A stretch of DNA of 64,000 nt, from NCBI RefSeq assembly GCF_040807025.1, contig NC_090942.1:193682247-193746246 (forward strand), in the 5' to 3' direction. The translations under genes and the position numbers were made by a program. This document shows, piece by piece, positions 1 through 13,100 of the stretch. Below the pieces are notes generated by a model. That model was not told the origin of the DNA. It saw nothing but the letters and a program-made list of their open reading frames with translations, and made no database searches. Positions within the stretch are counted from its first letter, which is position 1; each line of letters starts with the position of its first letter. This DNA comes from Struthio camelus. Taxonomy: Eukaryota > Chordata > Aves > Struthioniformes > Struthionidae.

Positions 1-154
1 CCTGTTGATGTTACTCAGAAGTTTCAGGCGGAGCAGCCGCAGCCCCACCACCCCGGCACTTTCTCTCTCTGACTGAGGCGCTTCCTCGCTCGCCGCCCGC
101 TTTTAAGGCAGCCTGGGCAGGTCGGGGCCCGCCCCCGAAAGACACGTCCCCACG

Positions 155-164
155 CCACGTGACC
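155..164. promoter_or_regulatory. E-box / CLEAR-like site in the left CpG island
   Basis: The sequence GCCACGTGAC contains the palindromic E-box CACGTG (156-161) and matches nine of ten bases of the GTCACGTGAC CLEAR consensus bound by TFEB/MiT factors; USF and MYC/MAX also bind such cores. It lies close to the TATA-like element on the minus strand. Function is inferred from the motif only. Confidence 0.3.
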
Positions 165-202
165 GCCTCCCGGCCCCGCCATAGGGCACCGGGCAGCTCC
201 CT

Positions 203-220
203 CATTAGCATATTCAAATC
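203..220. promoter_or_regulatory. paired octamer-like AT-rich element
   Basis: Inside a very GC-rich island there is an isolated AT-rich patch. Its minus strand reads TATGCTAATGAG (octamer/TAATGARAT-like, one mismatch to ATGCAAAT), and its plus strand reads ATTCAAAT (212-219, one mismatch to the octamer). Two adjacent POU-type half matches suggest an Oct1-like site. This is a motif call without further support. Confidence 0.25.
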
Positions 221-1180
221 AGCGGGAGGAGGGGCGGCCGGAGCCGCGGAGGGAGAAGGCGGCGGGGGCGCGCGCGCGCCTCGGCGCTGCCGCCGCGCAC
301 GCGCGCTGCCGTGCCCGGCGAGCGGGGTGGGGTGAGGTGGGGGGGGCGGAAGGGGTGACACAGCCCTGTGCAGGGAGGGGCGCAGCTCCTCGGAAAACGG
401 TCGGGGCGGGAAGGGGGGAGAAACGACTGAAATGAAACCCGGGGCGGTGGGAAGGAAAAGGAGAAGGGTGGCGGCACATGGACGGGGGAAGACCGCCTCG
501 CCCGGCGGGCTCGGAGGCGACGCGCCCCGGCTGAGCCGCCTGGCTCGGGGCGCGGCGGCGGTTGCCCGCGGTAGTAACGGACCCGAACCCGCCCCTTGAC
601 TGGGGCCGGCCGCCAGGCTGGGCCGGGGCGGGGATGAAGAGGGCGGGGGAGGCCCCGGGGAGAGCGCGGGCCGCCGGCGGCTCGACTCGGCCGGGAGCGG
701 GCGGGTGAGTCACGGGGGAGGGGGCGGTGCCGCCGCCCCCCGCCCGGCGCCCGCCGCGGCTTCTCCTTGAGGCTGCAGGAAGGTCTTGCGGGGGGCCTGG
801 CGGCGTGGGGAGCCCCCCCCCCCCCGGCCTTCCTCCGGAAGGAGGAAGAGGAGGGAGGGGGACTCCCCCGTCGGGGGCGGGGGTAGTCGCCCCCCGCCCC
901 GGCCGGCTGCCCTCGGCCCTGCCTTGGGGCGTTTCTTTACTTCCCCCGTCACCCGCTTCAGGCGTGGTGAAGGATTGTTCCTTCCAAGGTTAGTGGGGTG
1001 GGGGTCCTCTAAACTGTGCCGATGCCAAAACTGCCCCTTCCGTGAGGGGGGAAGGCCGGAAAAGCCGAGGTCCGAAATGCCCCCGCCTTGGGGGCCGGGG
1101 TGGGCGGCGGGGGGGGGCCCTTCCTCGGGGGGAGCTGGCGCTTGGGGGCCCGGCACGCAGTGCCTGCCCAGTCCACGACA

Positions 1181-4100
1181 TGCCGTGGCTGTAGGGTGCA
1201 GGTGACCGTTTAAATGGTACCTTCTCAGGGACCTGCACTGGCTTTTCACTCGATGTCAGGAGGAGGGAAAAATAAATAAATAAACGTTGGCTAGCCCTAG
1301 CAGTGGCCCTTTCCCCTACATACAGACGGAGATTAACGCTAATGTTTCTTTGATCTGTGGCAGGGCGCTCCACATTCACTCCCGATCAATCACATAATCG
1401 GGGAGTGTTTCCAACGATGAAGATCTCTGCTCTTGGTTGTTGTTTTGGGGTTTTTCTTTCCCCAGCAATTGTGTCTCTGTTTATGCTCTCCTACCTTGGA
1501 GCGCTAACTCTGAAGTCGTTTCTTAGCATAATCACTTCAGGAGATGCCTCTGCTTCCTATCTGACTTGATATTTTTCCCCAGCTCGAGCTGATGTGTTCT
1601 CCCAGTCACTGCTCTAGCAGGTTTAAAGCCACTGTGCTCCTTCCTTCTCTTTAAAATACGAAAATATCAGCAGTGTTCTGGTTTGATTCATCCTGCTTTT
1701 CCAGGCAAGATTTCTGTCTTGTTCGACAAGAGCTGTTTTTGGCGTTTTGTTTTGTTTTGTTTTTTTAAGATTAATGAAAGATTAACATTCAGTTTCTAGG
1801 AAGGCTGGAGAGGGATAGGAATCATACTTCCATTATAGCTTTGTATGCATTCTTATGCCAGGGAGCAGATTATTTTGGCTTTCTTGTCGGCGCTGTATCT
1901 GTGACCTGAGGCATTGGGGTGAAGTGAGGGATGCTTCCTTTCAGTTCAGTTATCCATTTAAGGCCACTAAGGAGTCTCCAGTGTGAAGGGCTCCACAGGA
2001 GCAAGGAAAGAGTCTTGATCTTTGGAGTCTGTGCAGACAAAATATGGTAACTGGGTTGGCAAATAAGTAACATCTCTTGCTATGAGTATTTCTCAGTGTG
2101 GATCTTGCTGGCAGTGAGAGAGTGGCCAAGCTTGTGTGTACTCGCTGGCTCTTGAGCAGCTTGCATCTTTCCAGCAGTTCAATTTTAGAGCTCCAACAGT
2201 GGTGGTGTGTCTTGTGACCAGCAGCAAGGCTGTTCTGGTCCAGGTTCTACCGGTTAATCTGAATCCCTGCTGTCAGAGGAAGTGAACCAGCGGGTGCTGC
2301 TGAGGCTGGATTGCTGGGTTGCCCTGGAGTCTAGCTGCATGCCTAGCCCCATTGTGCAGTAAAACGTTCGGACTGTTGGAGAAACGTGGTTCACAGTTAT
2401 CTTCTGTCTGCCAATCTGTATTGGAGCACCTTGCTTCCCCTCGGCCCTCCACGGAAAGTGGCATGTATCTTCTGGCTCTCAGGTATGCCACTCCTAAGGT
2501 CAACAAGGCTGGCTGCTGCAGGACCAGTAATCATCTCCCAAAAGTGGTGGGATTCAGGTTGTTAAGTGAAGGCTATAATGCTGCTTTAACAAATCGTGCC
2601 TTGGGATTAGTAGCTTCATTTGGGAGTAATGTTGGGTAAGTGTGTGTTGTCAGCCTCTAATTGGCTTCCCTTTAAATCTCTGAGATAGGCACATTCTTCA
2701 GACATGCCATCTTTTCTTCTATTTTTATTTCACTGATGTTTCATTGACCACCCAAATAAAAATAATAAATAAAAATAATGTCACTCTTAAGTGCCAAGCC
2801 TTATGCATTTTCTCGAGGAGCGTTGTAAAAATGGGAAACTTCTGGAACGCACCCTTCTCCAGAGGTAGGGGGAGGGGAAAAAAAAGTAAAGGCATTTTAT
2901 AGCACTGCCACACCAGGAAAATGTCATTGTGAAAGGCAGCCTGAGACATGGAGACTTTGCATAAATCCTGGAAGGTCGTTTGGAATTTCTGATTTTTCTT
3001 TTTATTACCAGTAAGTGAAGAGAGAGAGGGGAAAAGACATTAACTCTTAGTGGTAGAATCAGTCATAACCTACCGTGAATTCTGAATCAGCATGACAATT
3101 GCAAGCTGTAGGCACACTGTAATTTTCTCTTACCAACACGAGAGGAAGGTGGGACTGAAGCAGCTGGACCTACTCTATCCCTAGTTCCCTTGGACCCAAT
3201 GATTACCACTGATAAAAGAATCTCGTGCACGAAACTTGTATGCAGTTCCAATGGGACCTCTACCAGCAAAAACACTTTGTGAATTCTATATGTACTTTTT
3301 TGCCATTATCTTTGAAGTAATTTGGAACATTTGGTCCTTCCTGCTCCTGTGCATGTCATATGAGACCCATATTAGATCCCCTATAGGGCAGAATGAAGGT
3401 TAGTTTTGTGTTGCCTGTGGTAGGCATTAGTACTTTCCTACTGGGAGCTGGCCAATTTGATTAATGTTGAGAAAGATTCTTTTTAAGAAAAGATAATCAA
3501 CCCAAGTCTTAAAGTGCCTGTCGGCCTCTTGATGTGAGAGTCTTAATGGGTAGTACTGCCATCAGAGTCACATTTATAAATCTGTACAAGGGATTTGCTA
3601 TGAAGGAACAAAACCTAGTGATATTAGTGCTTATGCTCATTACTGGTAGAGCTGACACAGGTGAGCAGGGAGAGAGCTTGCGACTATCCCTGTGAAAACA
3701 GATGTATCTTTCTGTGGTTTCAGCTTTTTTACATGGTAGGTAAATTTATACCCCATGTATAGTGTAAATGAGACAGTTCTATGTTTTCTCTTAAATCTGG
3801 ATGAATGGTCTCAGCTAGCTCTGTCTGAAGGAATACTTTTGCTGTAGTGATAATGCATAAGATTATCAGTTTAGACTTAAGGTGTAGAAATTATTCATTT
3901 TCCAGCTTGTTTCATACACAGATTTTGTTTCTATTATTTTTCATACATCCGTGAGGGATTATGAAAACACGTGCATGTCTAAGAATACTCATTTTCTCAC
4001 CTTCAGAGAGGCCACTGTCTGTTAGACAATAACTATTAAAAATGCAAATTTGGCTTTAACTTCCAATGAATTTGAAAATGTATATTGAAAAAATCATTTG

Positions 4101-7100
4101 AAAAATATTTTGATATCATTTACTATTACTGAGTTTTTCCTTAAACTTTTTTGTTTCCCAATTGATACTCGTGCAATCATCTTTTTCTATATCATCATTT
4201 ATTGTTAGCGTTATTTTGTCCTAAATAACAGGCTTGAATGGAAGATGTTATGTTAAAAACCTTCAAGTGGATCTTGGAACTAGAATTGGCAATATAACTT
4301 TGTTTTTTCTTTTTTTGGCTGGCCTTTCTCTTCCTCAATACAGAACTGTTTCGTGAAGATTATTTCAAGATCTTTGTCAGCCCAAGTTTAATGGCGCAGA
4401 GTAAGTTTTTCATAGCTTCCTTTAGAAGGCCCTTTCATAGCCTAGTAGATTGTCACTACTCAGACTTTTTTTCCCCATATAAAGATCTTAAATTTTCTAT
4501 TGCTTAATTTTATTTATTGTTCATCATCAAAGTATATGTCCTTGAAGAGCACTCTGAGTCTCAATTTATTATCTTTTAATGCTTGTATCCTAATCCTTTT
4601 AGTGAGGTGCTGTGCATTCCCTTTATTTGCTTTCTTTATAAATAAAATGTTATTTTCCACTTATCTTGCATTCATAGCAGTTTATATTGTTGGGCTTCTT
4701 GGTTGTTATTCCACTAGTTTCAGTTCAGTGGTTTTTAAGCCTACTTCTCCCCACCCCCCGAAGTATTACCAAAGAGAAACTCACTCCTCCTTACAATTCA
4801 AGGTAGCTTAGGAAAACATACAATATCCAGCCTAGAATGAGTAATTACTGAGAAGGCTCAGTTAAGCTGAGATGCAAACCCAAAAATTTTTCTAGAAAAG
4901 CACAAGTTGATTTTCAGACTTGGAAAAAATGTATTTTTTTTCTTTTAGTGTCAGTGGAAATCATAGGAACTTTCTACCTACAGAACAAAAGCAGTGACAA
5001 TTCTTTTTTCCTAATTCCTACATTATTACACAACCCTTTCCCCGCTCCTTGTTCAGTTTTTCAAAATATTAGGAAGGCTTTGAGGGGAAGTACAACTGAG
5101 ATGACATTAAGATAACTGGATCTCGAGTTTTTATGTATGTTCTAGGACTTTGATTGAAAATGTCTATTTTTTTTTTTTAAACTTGCAGAGCCAGTTGCCT
5201 GCTTTTGAAACCTTTTAGAAGTCTGCACTTTGGCTTTCCCAACACTAGAACGCAGTGAAACTACATCACTTTGCAGAACGATGACCTCTAAAAGAAGTTG
5301 CGTTCCGGCTTCTCTTGGCCCATCTTCAAAGACAGTCTCATTTTCATTATTCTTAGATTGGGAAACCCAGAGGATCGCCTTTGAAGCTTCCTAAGGATTT
5401 TTGTATTCTCCGCCACCACTTCAGTCTTCCAAATCCTTTGCTGTGTTCTGGCTCAGTAGCTGGAACAGCAGTGTACAATCCAGGAGTATAACGTTAATGT
5501 GGAATTGCAAGGAAACTGGGATTATAGTACTTGGATGCTTTGATGTAGTTTGCTTTCCAGCTGTTTAGACTGTATGTGGGTACAGAGAGACTAAGTTCCT
5601 GAATATTTGGGAAATACTTAAAGATCTTCCAAAGGAACTTATGATAGAAGTACATGATAAAATTATTTTCGGAGGAAAAACTAACCTCTTCAAGGGCCAT
5701 CTATGCTGTGACGCTTACGGGAAATCAGTCGATTAATGATGGAGAGGTTGCAAGGCACCTGAATAGAAGATAAGCAGAATTTCGTCATTAAAATCACATT
5801 AAACTGCATATTTGATATATACTTTCCCTTTAGTATTACTGGCCCTAGATTGAAAGGTCTTCTAGGCAATGGGATGTCTTCGTATGTATTTAACAGTATT
5901 TAACACAGTAGGACCTTTAACATTTAGTACTCTGGGGGATTATTAAGTTTAACATGGAGAAAACTGCTTAAAGCAAACACAAATTACAGTTGCAATAAGG
6001 TAGCACATATGAGAGTTTAAATTGATTTACAGTTTTTATGTATCCTTCTTGGCATATTACATTGCCATTGCTCCTTTCACTCAAGGCAGGATCCTGGTCT
6101 ATAAAAAAAAAAAAACCTGTGTTGATTCTAGTCCTTCAAATTTATGCTTCCTCTTGGGTATCTCAGCTGGCAGTGTTAAGACCCAAAGAGAACAGAAAAC
6201 ATCCTCTAGCATATAAAAGCGAGGAGGTTTTTTTTACCTGTCACTTTTTTTTTTTCCTTCTGAACTTATTTTCTGTCCCTTGAGATGTTGCTAGCAGCAG
6301 GCAGCAGCATTCCACTTGATTCCTGATAATAGCACCGTGCCCTGGAATTACTGCTCTAGGCTTCTCATCTTTCTCCCCACTGTGCCCAGGCCAGGAAAAC
6401 AGGAAGAATCTTCTCTGTTCACTAGAACAGCAGGTCTGAGGAAATCTTTGCTTATTATGCCAGTGGAAAACATTTTTTTTTCTTTGAGTAGGGCCAGAGA
6501 TAATAGTTATATCCATCAGCTGGTTTGAGAGATAAGATATCATTTGTAGCAACCCATCCTGGTTTCATTTAGCTTTCTTTTCTTGTAGTCGTGGTTGAAA
6601 GCTCCAGAGTATACTGTAATGGGTTAATTTGGTCCTTCATGCAAGTACATGTAATACACAGTGTTGGCATTTAGGCTATTCTCAAGCTGACAGGAACAAA
6701 ACTATGATACTCTTCCCCCACAACACCATTTTTTAACCATCTTTCATATAAGCTGTTAAATCATTTGCGAGAAAACTTTCCTTGGGTTGTTCGTGCCCTG
6801 CCCATATCCACTGACCTGAGCAATCCCATTTGTCACTATTCCAGAGATTTCTTTTGTTTGTTCCTTCAAGCATTCTTCCCTGCCTCCGTTACAAAGTTTC
6901 AGTAGCCCAGGAAATCATATCCTTTCTGAAGGGTTGGACTCTCCTGCACATTTCATAGCATAGCAACGTAACTCTATTACCATGGATCCCAGACGCAGGA
7001 GTGCAGAATTTATTTAACCAGTCGAGTAGTTAAGAAACACCCATTCCAGCAACAGTCCACTTGGAGTGTAAAGTGGCTGCAGCTAAAAGATATTCTATAA

Positions 7101-10100
7101 GCACTTCCAAGGGAGGCAAAAAAGGAGGTGTGCTTTTTTTTTTTGGTTTTAATGGCCAGTGTAATGGGTATAGTCTTTGTAAGCAACAGGACAAAATTTA
7201 TTCTTCCATAAATTGTTTTCCACGGAGCTATCACACCTGCATGTGGTATTTGAGAGCTGGGAGCTCTTTCTGTAAAATATTGCTACACTGTAGAAGCTTA
7301 TTATCCAACCTTTACTCCAAAAGTGATTATCATGCATTGCCATCTTTTGCCTAAAATCAAAATACACTCAAAAAAAGATGCTCTTGGTTTCTCTCTACAA
7401 AGCAATTGGCATGACTGGTGTCAAATGGAATATGTATCAGTTGGTCTGTCTTTTGCCACTTAGAAGTTAATGAAAACTTACCAAATCTCAACTAAATCTC
7501 TAAAAAAGACACCTATAAAGCAAAGACATAAGTCTCTGGGGATAAAACAAAGCTGATTGAAATAGTTTTTTCGTCCAGGGAACAAATCCGGTAATCTGTA
7601 TTCTTTGTCTTTAAGCACCTTTGGCTATGTGTTGGGACTATTTGCTGAGCATGTTATTTCATTTTAACTCTACCTTTTGTATGAGAGTTTTTTGTACTTT
7701 TCTATACACATTGAAGTCTTTATGTAAGGCCTGTTTGTTACAGAGGTCCTGGTCTTGCACAGCAAACGTGAATGGATGCCAGAGTGGGCAAATTTGCCTG
7801 CACTAACTTGCAGAAAAAAGGATCTTCTTTTAGAAATACTTCTAATGGGAAGGGAAGAGACTTACAGCATGGCTTCAAAAAATACAAAAGAATAATTTTT
7901 ACCTAGTTGAAACTGCAAAAGCATTTCTCATTAGGAAAATTTTAGAACCAAGTTGAGACGGGCTTATAATGAACCTTGAATTGTAAGCGTAATCTTTTTT
8001 TGTAACTACAGGCTTCACCAAACAGTGCTATTTTGGTCAGCAATGAGTTGTTTTGTTGTTGGAGATGGCTTTGAGTTCATGACATTGCAATTGGAAAGCG
8101 TTAAACATTTCAGAATCAGTTCTAATATTTTCCTACTTGTAAGCCATTTTAAGGCGATATAGTTTATGGTTATTTTCTGAACATTGATCCAAAATAAGAA
8201 GTCCAAAGAAGCTCATCCCATAATTCAGACCAACTCTTGCTAAGTGTACCCTTCTCCAATTCTGACAAAGTGTACTGTGTACACTGGTTCTGTGATTAGT
8301 GTAACATTGTCTCTGAGATTCTTCTACTCCTTCCCTCCTTCAAGGTACCTGTTATTTCAGTTTTCTTGGGGCCTTCTCTTGCCACCTCTACTTAGATATT
8401 CGGTATGGCTCTCTTCAGCTGGCCGAGGGAAAAAAAGCCAGAACTACTCGTTTGCCCTGACAAGTCTCTTCACTCTCCATGTTTTAGATGATTGGTTGTG
8501 CTGTGTGCTTGACTCCAGCAGTAGCTAAAAAGTAACTTCTGATCCAGCAAAAGCTTCCAAAGGTTGACAGATATCACTTGAGCTCTCCTTTCAGAGGTAA
8601 GTGACAGCCCTTTAACCCAATTACAGTCCAGTGCAGCAGAATTGTATTCACTTGTGATCCTCTACCAAGCAGCTACTGGCAATTAACTTACAGGGAACAG
8701 GATAGTATTCCTTTTTATTTTAAGAGGAATTAAGATCTGCTGTACTTTAATTATATGTTGCTTGGAATGCTCCATCCTGTTTCCACCATAATACCATTTT
8801 TTCCATTGCTGCATCTGCTCACTGTTTCCTAATTCTCTTGTTTAATACCAAAATCTATTACCCATGTATTAGCGTGCTTTACAGTAGTTTTCACTCAAAC
8901 ATGTGCAGTTTTTACCTTTGTCTAGTTAGCATTGGCACAGTGTTCCTCTAATTAATATGGACAATTTTGCTATAATGTCCGTTAGTTTGTGGAGTTTAGA
9001 ACTGTAACTGTGACCGTCATGTAAATCTGTTCCTTAGCACACGGGTAGCAATCCAGTAGACCACTGTCACTAGTACCAAAATTTCCTGTAATTCTGACAT
9101 TGCAGTGAATTCCTCCCCAAATGGCAGTAAGGAGGTCTTTTATGTTTTTTTCTCTGCTTCAATTCTCTGTTTTCTGTATTGTGAAATTATCCTCTGCATA
9201 ATTTAAGAACTGTTTCATGATCTATGTTTAGCAGAATTTGTTACCCAACAGATGTCTGAACAGCTAATGACCTCTGTAAGTACAGCCCAGTGATTTCTTG
9301 CTACTGATGGTCAAAGAATTTTTAATCTCTTCTGCTACAAGTCAGCACTAGGGCAGCATGTCACCTCTTACTAAATGCCAAAAGCATAAGAAGTGGTATT
9401 TCTCCCTCATTTTCCTTTGAATTTGCCTGTTCGTGTGTGTGTGTGCAAATGTGTACGTACATGTGCATGCTTCACTTTTTTCTGTTCAAAAACAAAGAAC
9501 ATGAATAAAAAAATGGAAATGAATCAGAATATAATTTCAAAAAAAACCCCAAACTTTAAAAATACAAGCCAGAACTGACACTCAATCATCAAGTTGGAAA
9601 AGGGGTAGATGCCTAGAAAAGTCCATGATAGGAAGTCCCTTTTAATGCCACCTTCATCCATGTGGCAAACATAGCCTTACAAGAGGATTTTGAGGAGCTC
9701 TAGCCAGATCATTAGCCCTGGTTAGTGTGCTATACGTGCTCCAACATCACACTGCAGCTGCACAGTCATTCCCTCTCTTTCCTTCTCCCTGTTCGGATCA
9801 GAATTGAGCTCATCCCTACATAGGAAAATTGTCCTAGTTTCTGCTTTTTCTCTTTTTCTCCTCAACCACCCTGCACTTGGGAGAAGAAAAGTATCAAGCA
9901 GGACTGCATCAGAGAGGAGGTAAGACAGCCCGTAACATCTGGCACTCCTTTTTCAGGGGAGGGAATTGAGGAATTGAATGGTGATTGATACAGGTCTGGT
10001 CAGATATCTTTATGGACGGATTCTGCAAGCCAGATGCCGAAGTCCCTAGAATATGAATTCATACTGCTTGAGAGTATAGGCCATACTTGGCTGCGTGCCA

Positions 10101-13100
10101 TTGTGGAGGGGAGAACTTGGACTACCTGCACGCAAGTGCTTCTGCAGCGGTCAGGCTCCTGAGCTGCTGCCTGCGACTCCCACTACGTAGCTCCAGAATG
10201 CCAAGAAGTTTGCTAGGTTTGTTGTTGAGATGTTCTTCTGTGATGAAAGGGTCATTGTGGTGAAATTGATGGTTGGGAGGTACCGAAACTGTGGAGAAAA
10301 CTCATCAGCTGAATCTATACTAGTAAACTTAAGAGGGCCAGCACTCTGGCACTACTATACAGAGTTGTTACAGTTGAAGAATTAGCATGCTCCTTGGCAA
10401 TTTGGGCACATGTCGCTTGGCACTCTCCCAGATGGTATCTGGGCATGGCTTTGAGGCTAGCATGGAATAGGGATCATTCCCAATAGACACTTTTATATCA
10501 CCACACTTTCTTAGGGGGAGGAAGAAAATTTCGCTCCGTGATGCAAACTGGGCCATAGTGGCCTCAGGACAAAAAACCGCCAGTCTTTATCCTGTTTTAC
10601 TAGGTAATAGAACTGGACCAATCCTGATGCAGATACCACAATTTCTTGCTACAGGTTTAGCCTCAAGGTCTCTAAGTTTTGAAAGTTTTTTTTTTTTTCT
10701 GTGTGTGTATACATACATATCCATTTGGCTTTTCAAATGGAGAAACCTGTTTCCAGCTCTCATTCATTAGGATTTGAGAGTCTTTACATGCTCTTAAGGA
10801 ATCTCTGTCCTTCCTCTAATGTCTTCTCACTTGAACACTTCAAGAGCACTAATGCAGCTAATTCTTATCACGTTTCTTGTTGATTTAAGTGTTTCAGTGA
10901 AAAATAACTATTGCCTAGTTCCCTACTACTACTGGGAATGATCTAACACAGCAGATGAGCTCTTTTGACTTCAGAGCATCGCTTGGCCTCACATGGAGCC
11001 TTTTGAGCACCTTTCTTTTTGATTCAGTTCTGATGTACAGCCTCTATGTGGAAAATCTCCTCTGCTCATATTAATCATACAATACAGAGACTATTCTGGC
11101 TCCAGTTAACCTGAACATCAGGGGCTAATCTAAACTACTGAGAATGTCAGATTTTTTTTTTTTCAGTCACTCCCAGATGGGCTGACTCAGGGGTTTCCTT
11201 TGATTTCCCATCTGGTCTTTCCTCATCCACTTTCAGAGGTACAAGATGCAAATTCCCTATTCCTCAGTCTTCACAGATGTAATTCCACCTTCTTCTCAGA
11301 TGATAGCTTTACACAAGGAGATCACCAAGTTATAGATGAAGACATGGCTAAATAAGTGTTTTTCCCCTCCAAACATGTGTGGCCTCTTGTCTCTAGAGCA
11401 TTTGCCGTTTTACAAACGAGGAGTATTGTACCCACTTTAATGAATCCTTTCATTAAGTGGCTGTCCTGGAATGGGCCAGTGCTTCCATACCCACTCTTGT
11501 CCCAGAGGACGTCTCCCCAGGGCAACTAAACCACCGTTAGATATGCTTATCACTTCAAAATCAAAGTGCACTCTGTAGATGCTGACTGTGGGCATATGGG
11601 CCTGCTACTGTGCAAGATGTCCAAAGCAATCAGACATTTTGGCTGTAATCTATCTAGAATAAAACTGATGCTTATCAGGAGTGGCCATGAAGTAATCAGG
11701 GAACCAAATGCTCCACAACACCATTTGCAATGGTACCCATCTAAATGTAGTGTCGCTGGGATGTCTATATACGTTCACAAAATGAGGAACTCTGTTTGAG
11801 TGAGGGACAGAAATGCCGGCTTATCTGCAAAAGCAAAGGTGACTGTGCTAATATTTACACAGAGTAAGCCGTGAAAATGTTTGAATAGACAATCCAGGAT
11901 TCTTTTTTGACTTCTAGACTGTGGTACTGAGTCATAAGCCCCCTGTATACACTCAACCTTCTGCATTTCACTGTCAGGCTTCCTCCAGGACTTCCTTTTC
12001 CACAAATAGGAGTTGTTCATCCACGCTAGTTCAGGAACAAGACGCTTTTAAATCAGTCTTTCATCACAGGTTTAAATCGACAAAAATTGACATCTTTAGT
12101 GCGGGTCTACCTATTTTCTTAAAGACTCAGGTGCTTGTTTGGTACAATATGAACCTTTTCATATAATTGGAGTAAGAGGTAATCTACAAAATGGCTTGAC
12201 TCCTAGAAAAGTGCCCAGCTCCAAAAAGTTCCTGTCAAAAAATGCATATCAAAATGATGCTAGAACGTCATTAGTAGTAGCAATATTAGAATAATTAGGG
12301 CTATAAGCTTTCTCTATACCAGACTTATTTTTTTGTAAAATATTCCATCACTGCTCCTTCTAAAGTACTTCCAATTTAGTGAGCAAAACCCACTGTTTGA
12401 TAGTTGTTTTCTTGTCTGACTTTCTCAGAGCAGACTTTGATATGTGGTTGTCAAAACTGAAATGACTGAAAGCATCCTATCAACCTGACAACTCCTGCTG
12501 TTGGGCCATGAGACTGGTAGTAAAGGTGAGACAATTCAGGAAAATAATTGAGAGAAGAAAGATGTAAGAATGTGTTCTTTGATACTCCCTGGATATGTTC
12601 TTAACTGTATACTTTAAACAAAAGAAAAAGCAGGTGTACTTCAATTCATATAGTTAGTACATCACGTAAGAAAAATTTATTTACCTTTCAGGTAGGCTAC
12701 ACAGGTTATTTGTAATCCATTTTCCAAACAGAAAATGTATTTACTGATGATATTCCATGATTCTTCAATATCACAAAGGGAAAGAAGTTTTATAAAAGAA
12801 AGTTTTGATGTTCTGAGGCCTAAAAAGATATGAGAATAAAGACCTTAGAAGAATTAGTGATCAGAGACTTACAGCAAAAAGGCAGTGAATTAAATTACAG
12901 AGAATTTTACAGCAGGCAAGTAGGAAGCCCAAAATGTGAGGAAAACTATAGCTGGATCAATGAGGACAAAGGAAACAGAAATAAGACTGCATACAAAGCA
13001 AGAACTGCTTATGGGGCAAAATGCGTGAGCCAGGAGTTCTCATTTGCAGCCCACACACTGACACAGCATCGCTTTTTTTTGTTCCCACATGTTCACAGTC

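Larger units (their letters stand above)
1..1180. promoter_or_regulatory. CpG island promoter, probably of a gene leaving to the left (INTS6 suspected)
   Basis: The first ~1.2 kb is extremely GC- and CpG-rich with many GC boxes and then drops abruptly to AT-rich sequence, the signature of a housekeeping CpG island promoter. No recognisable protein is encoded on either strand here; the long open frames are proline-, glycine- and alanine-rich products of GC bias. Read on the minus strand, a weak TATA-like TTAAAAG (around 100-108) precedes purine-rich leader-like sequence that runs off the left edge. In amniotes the neighbour upstream of WDFY2 is INTS6, transcribed away from it, so this is plausibly the INTS6 promoter or 5' leader, but no INTS6 codons are visible. 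On the plus strand a good splice-donor-like GTGAGT at 705-710 could belong to an antisense or divergent noncoding transcript; it also overlaps an AP-1-like TGAGTCA at 706-712. Confidence 0.6.

Noticed and set aside
11..713. Minus-strand Pro/Arg/Ala-rich frames in the left CpG island
   Set aside because: Composition is that of GC bias; no resemblance to the INTS6 N-terminus or another known protein.
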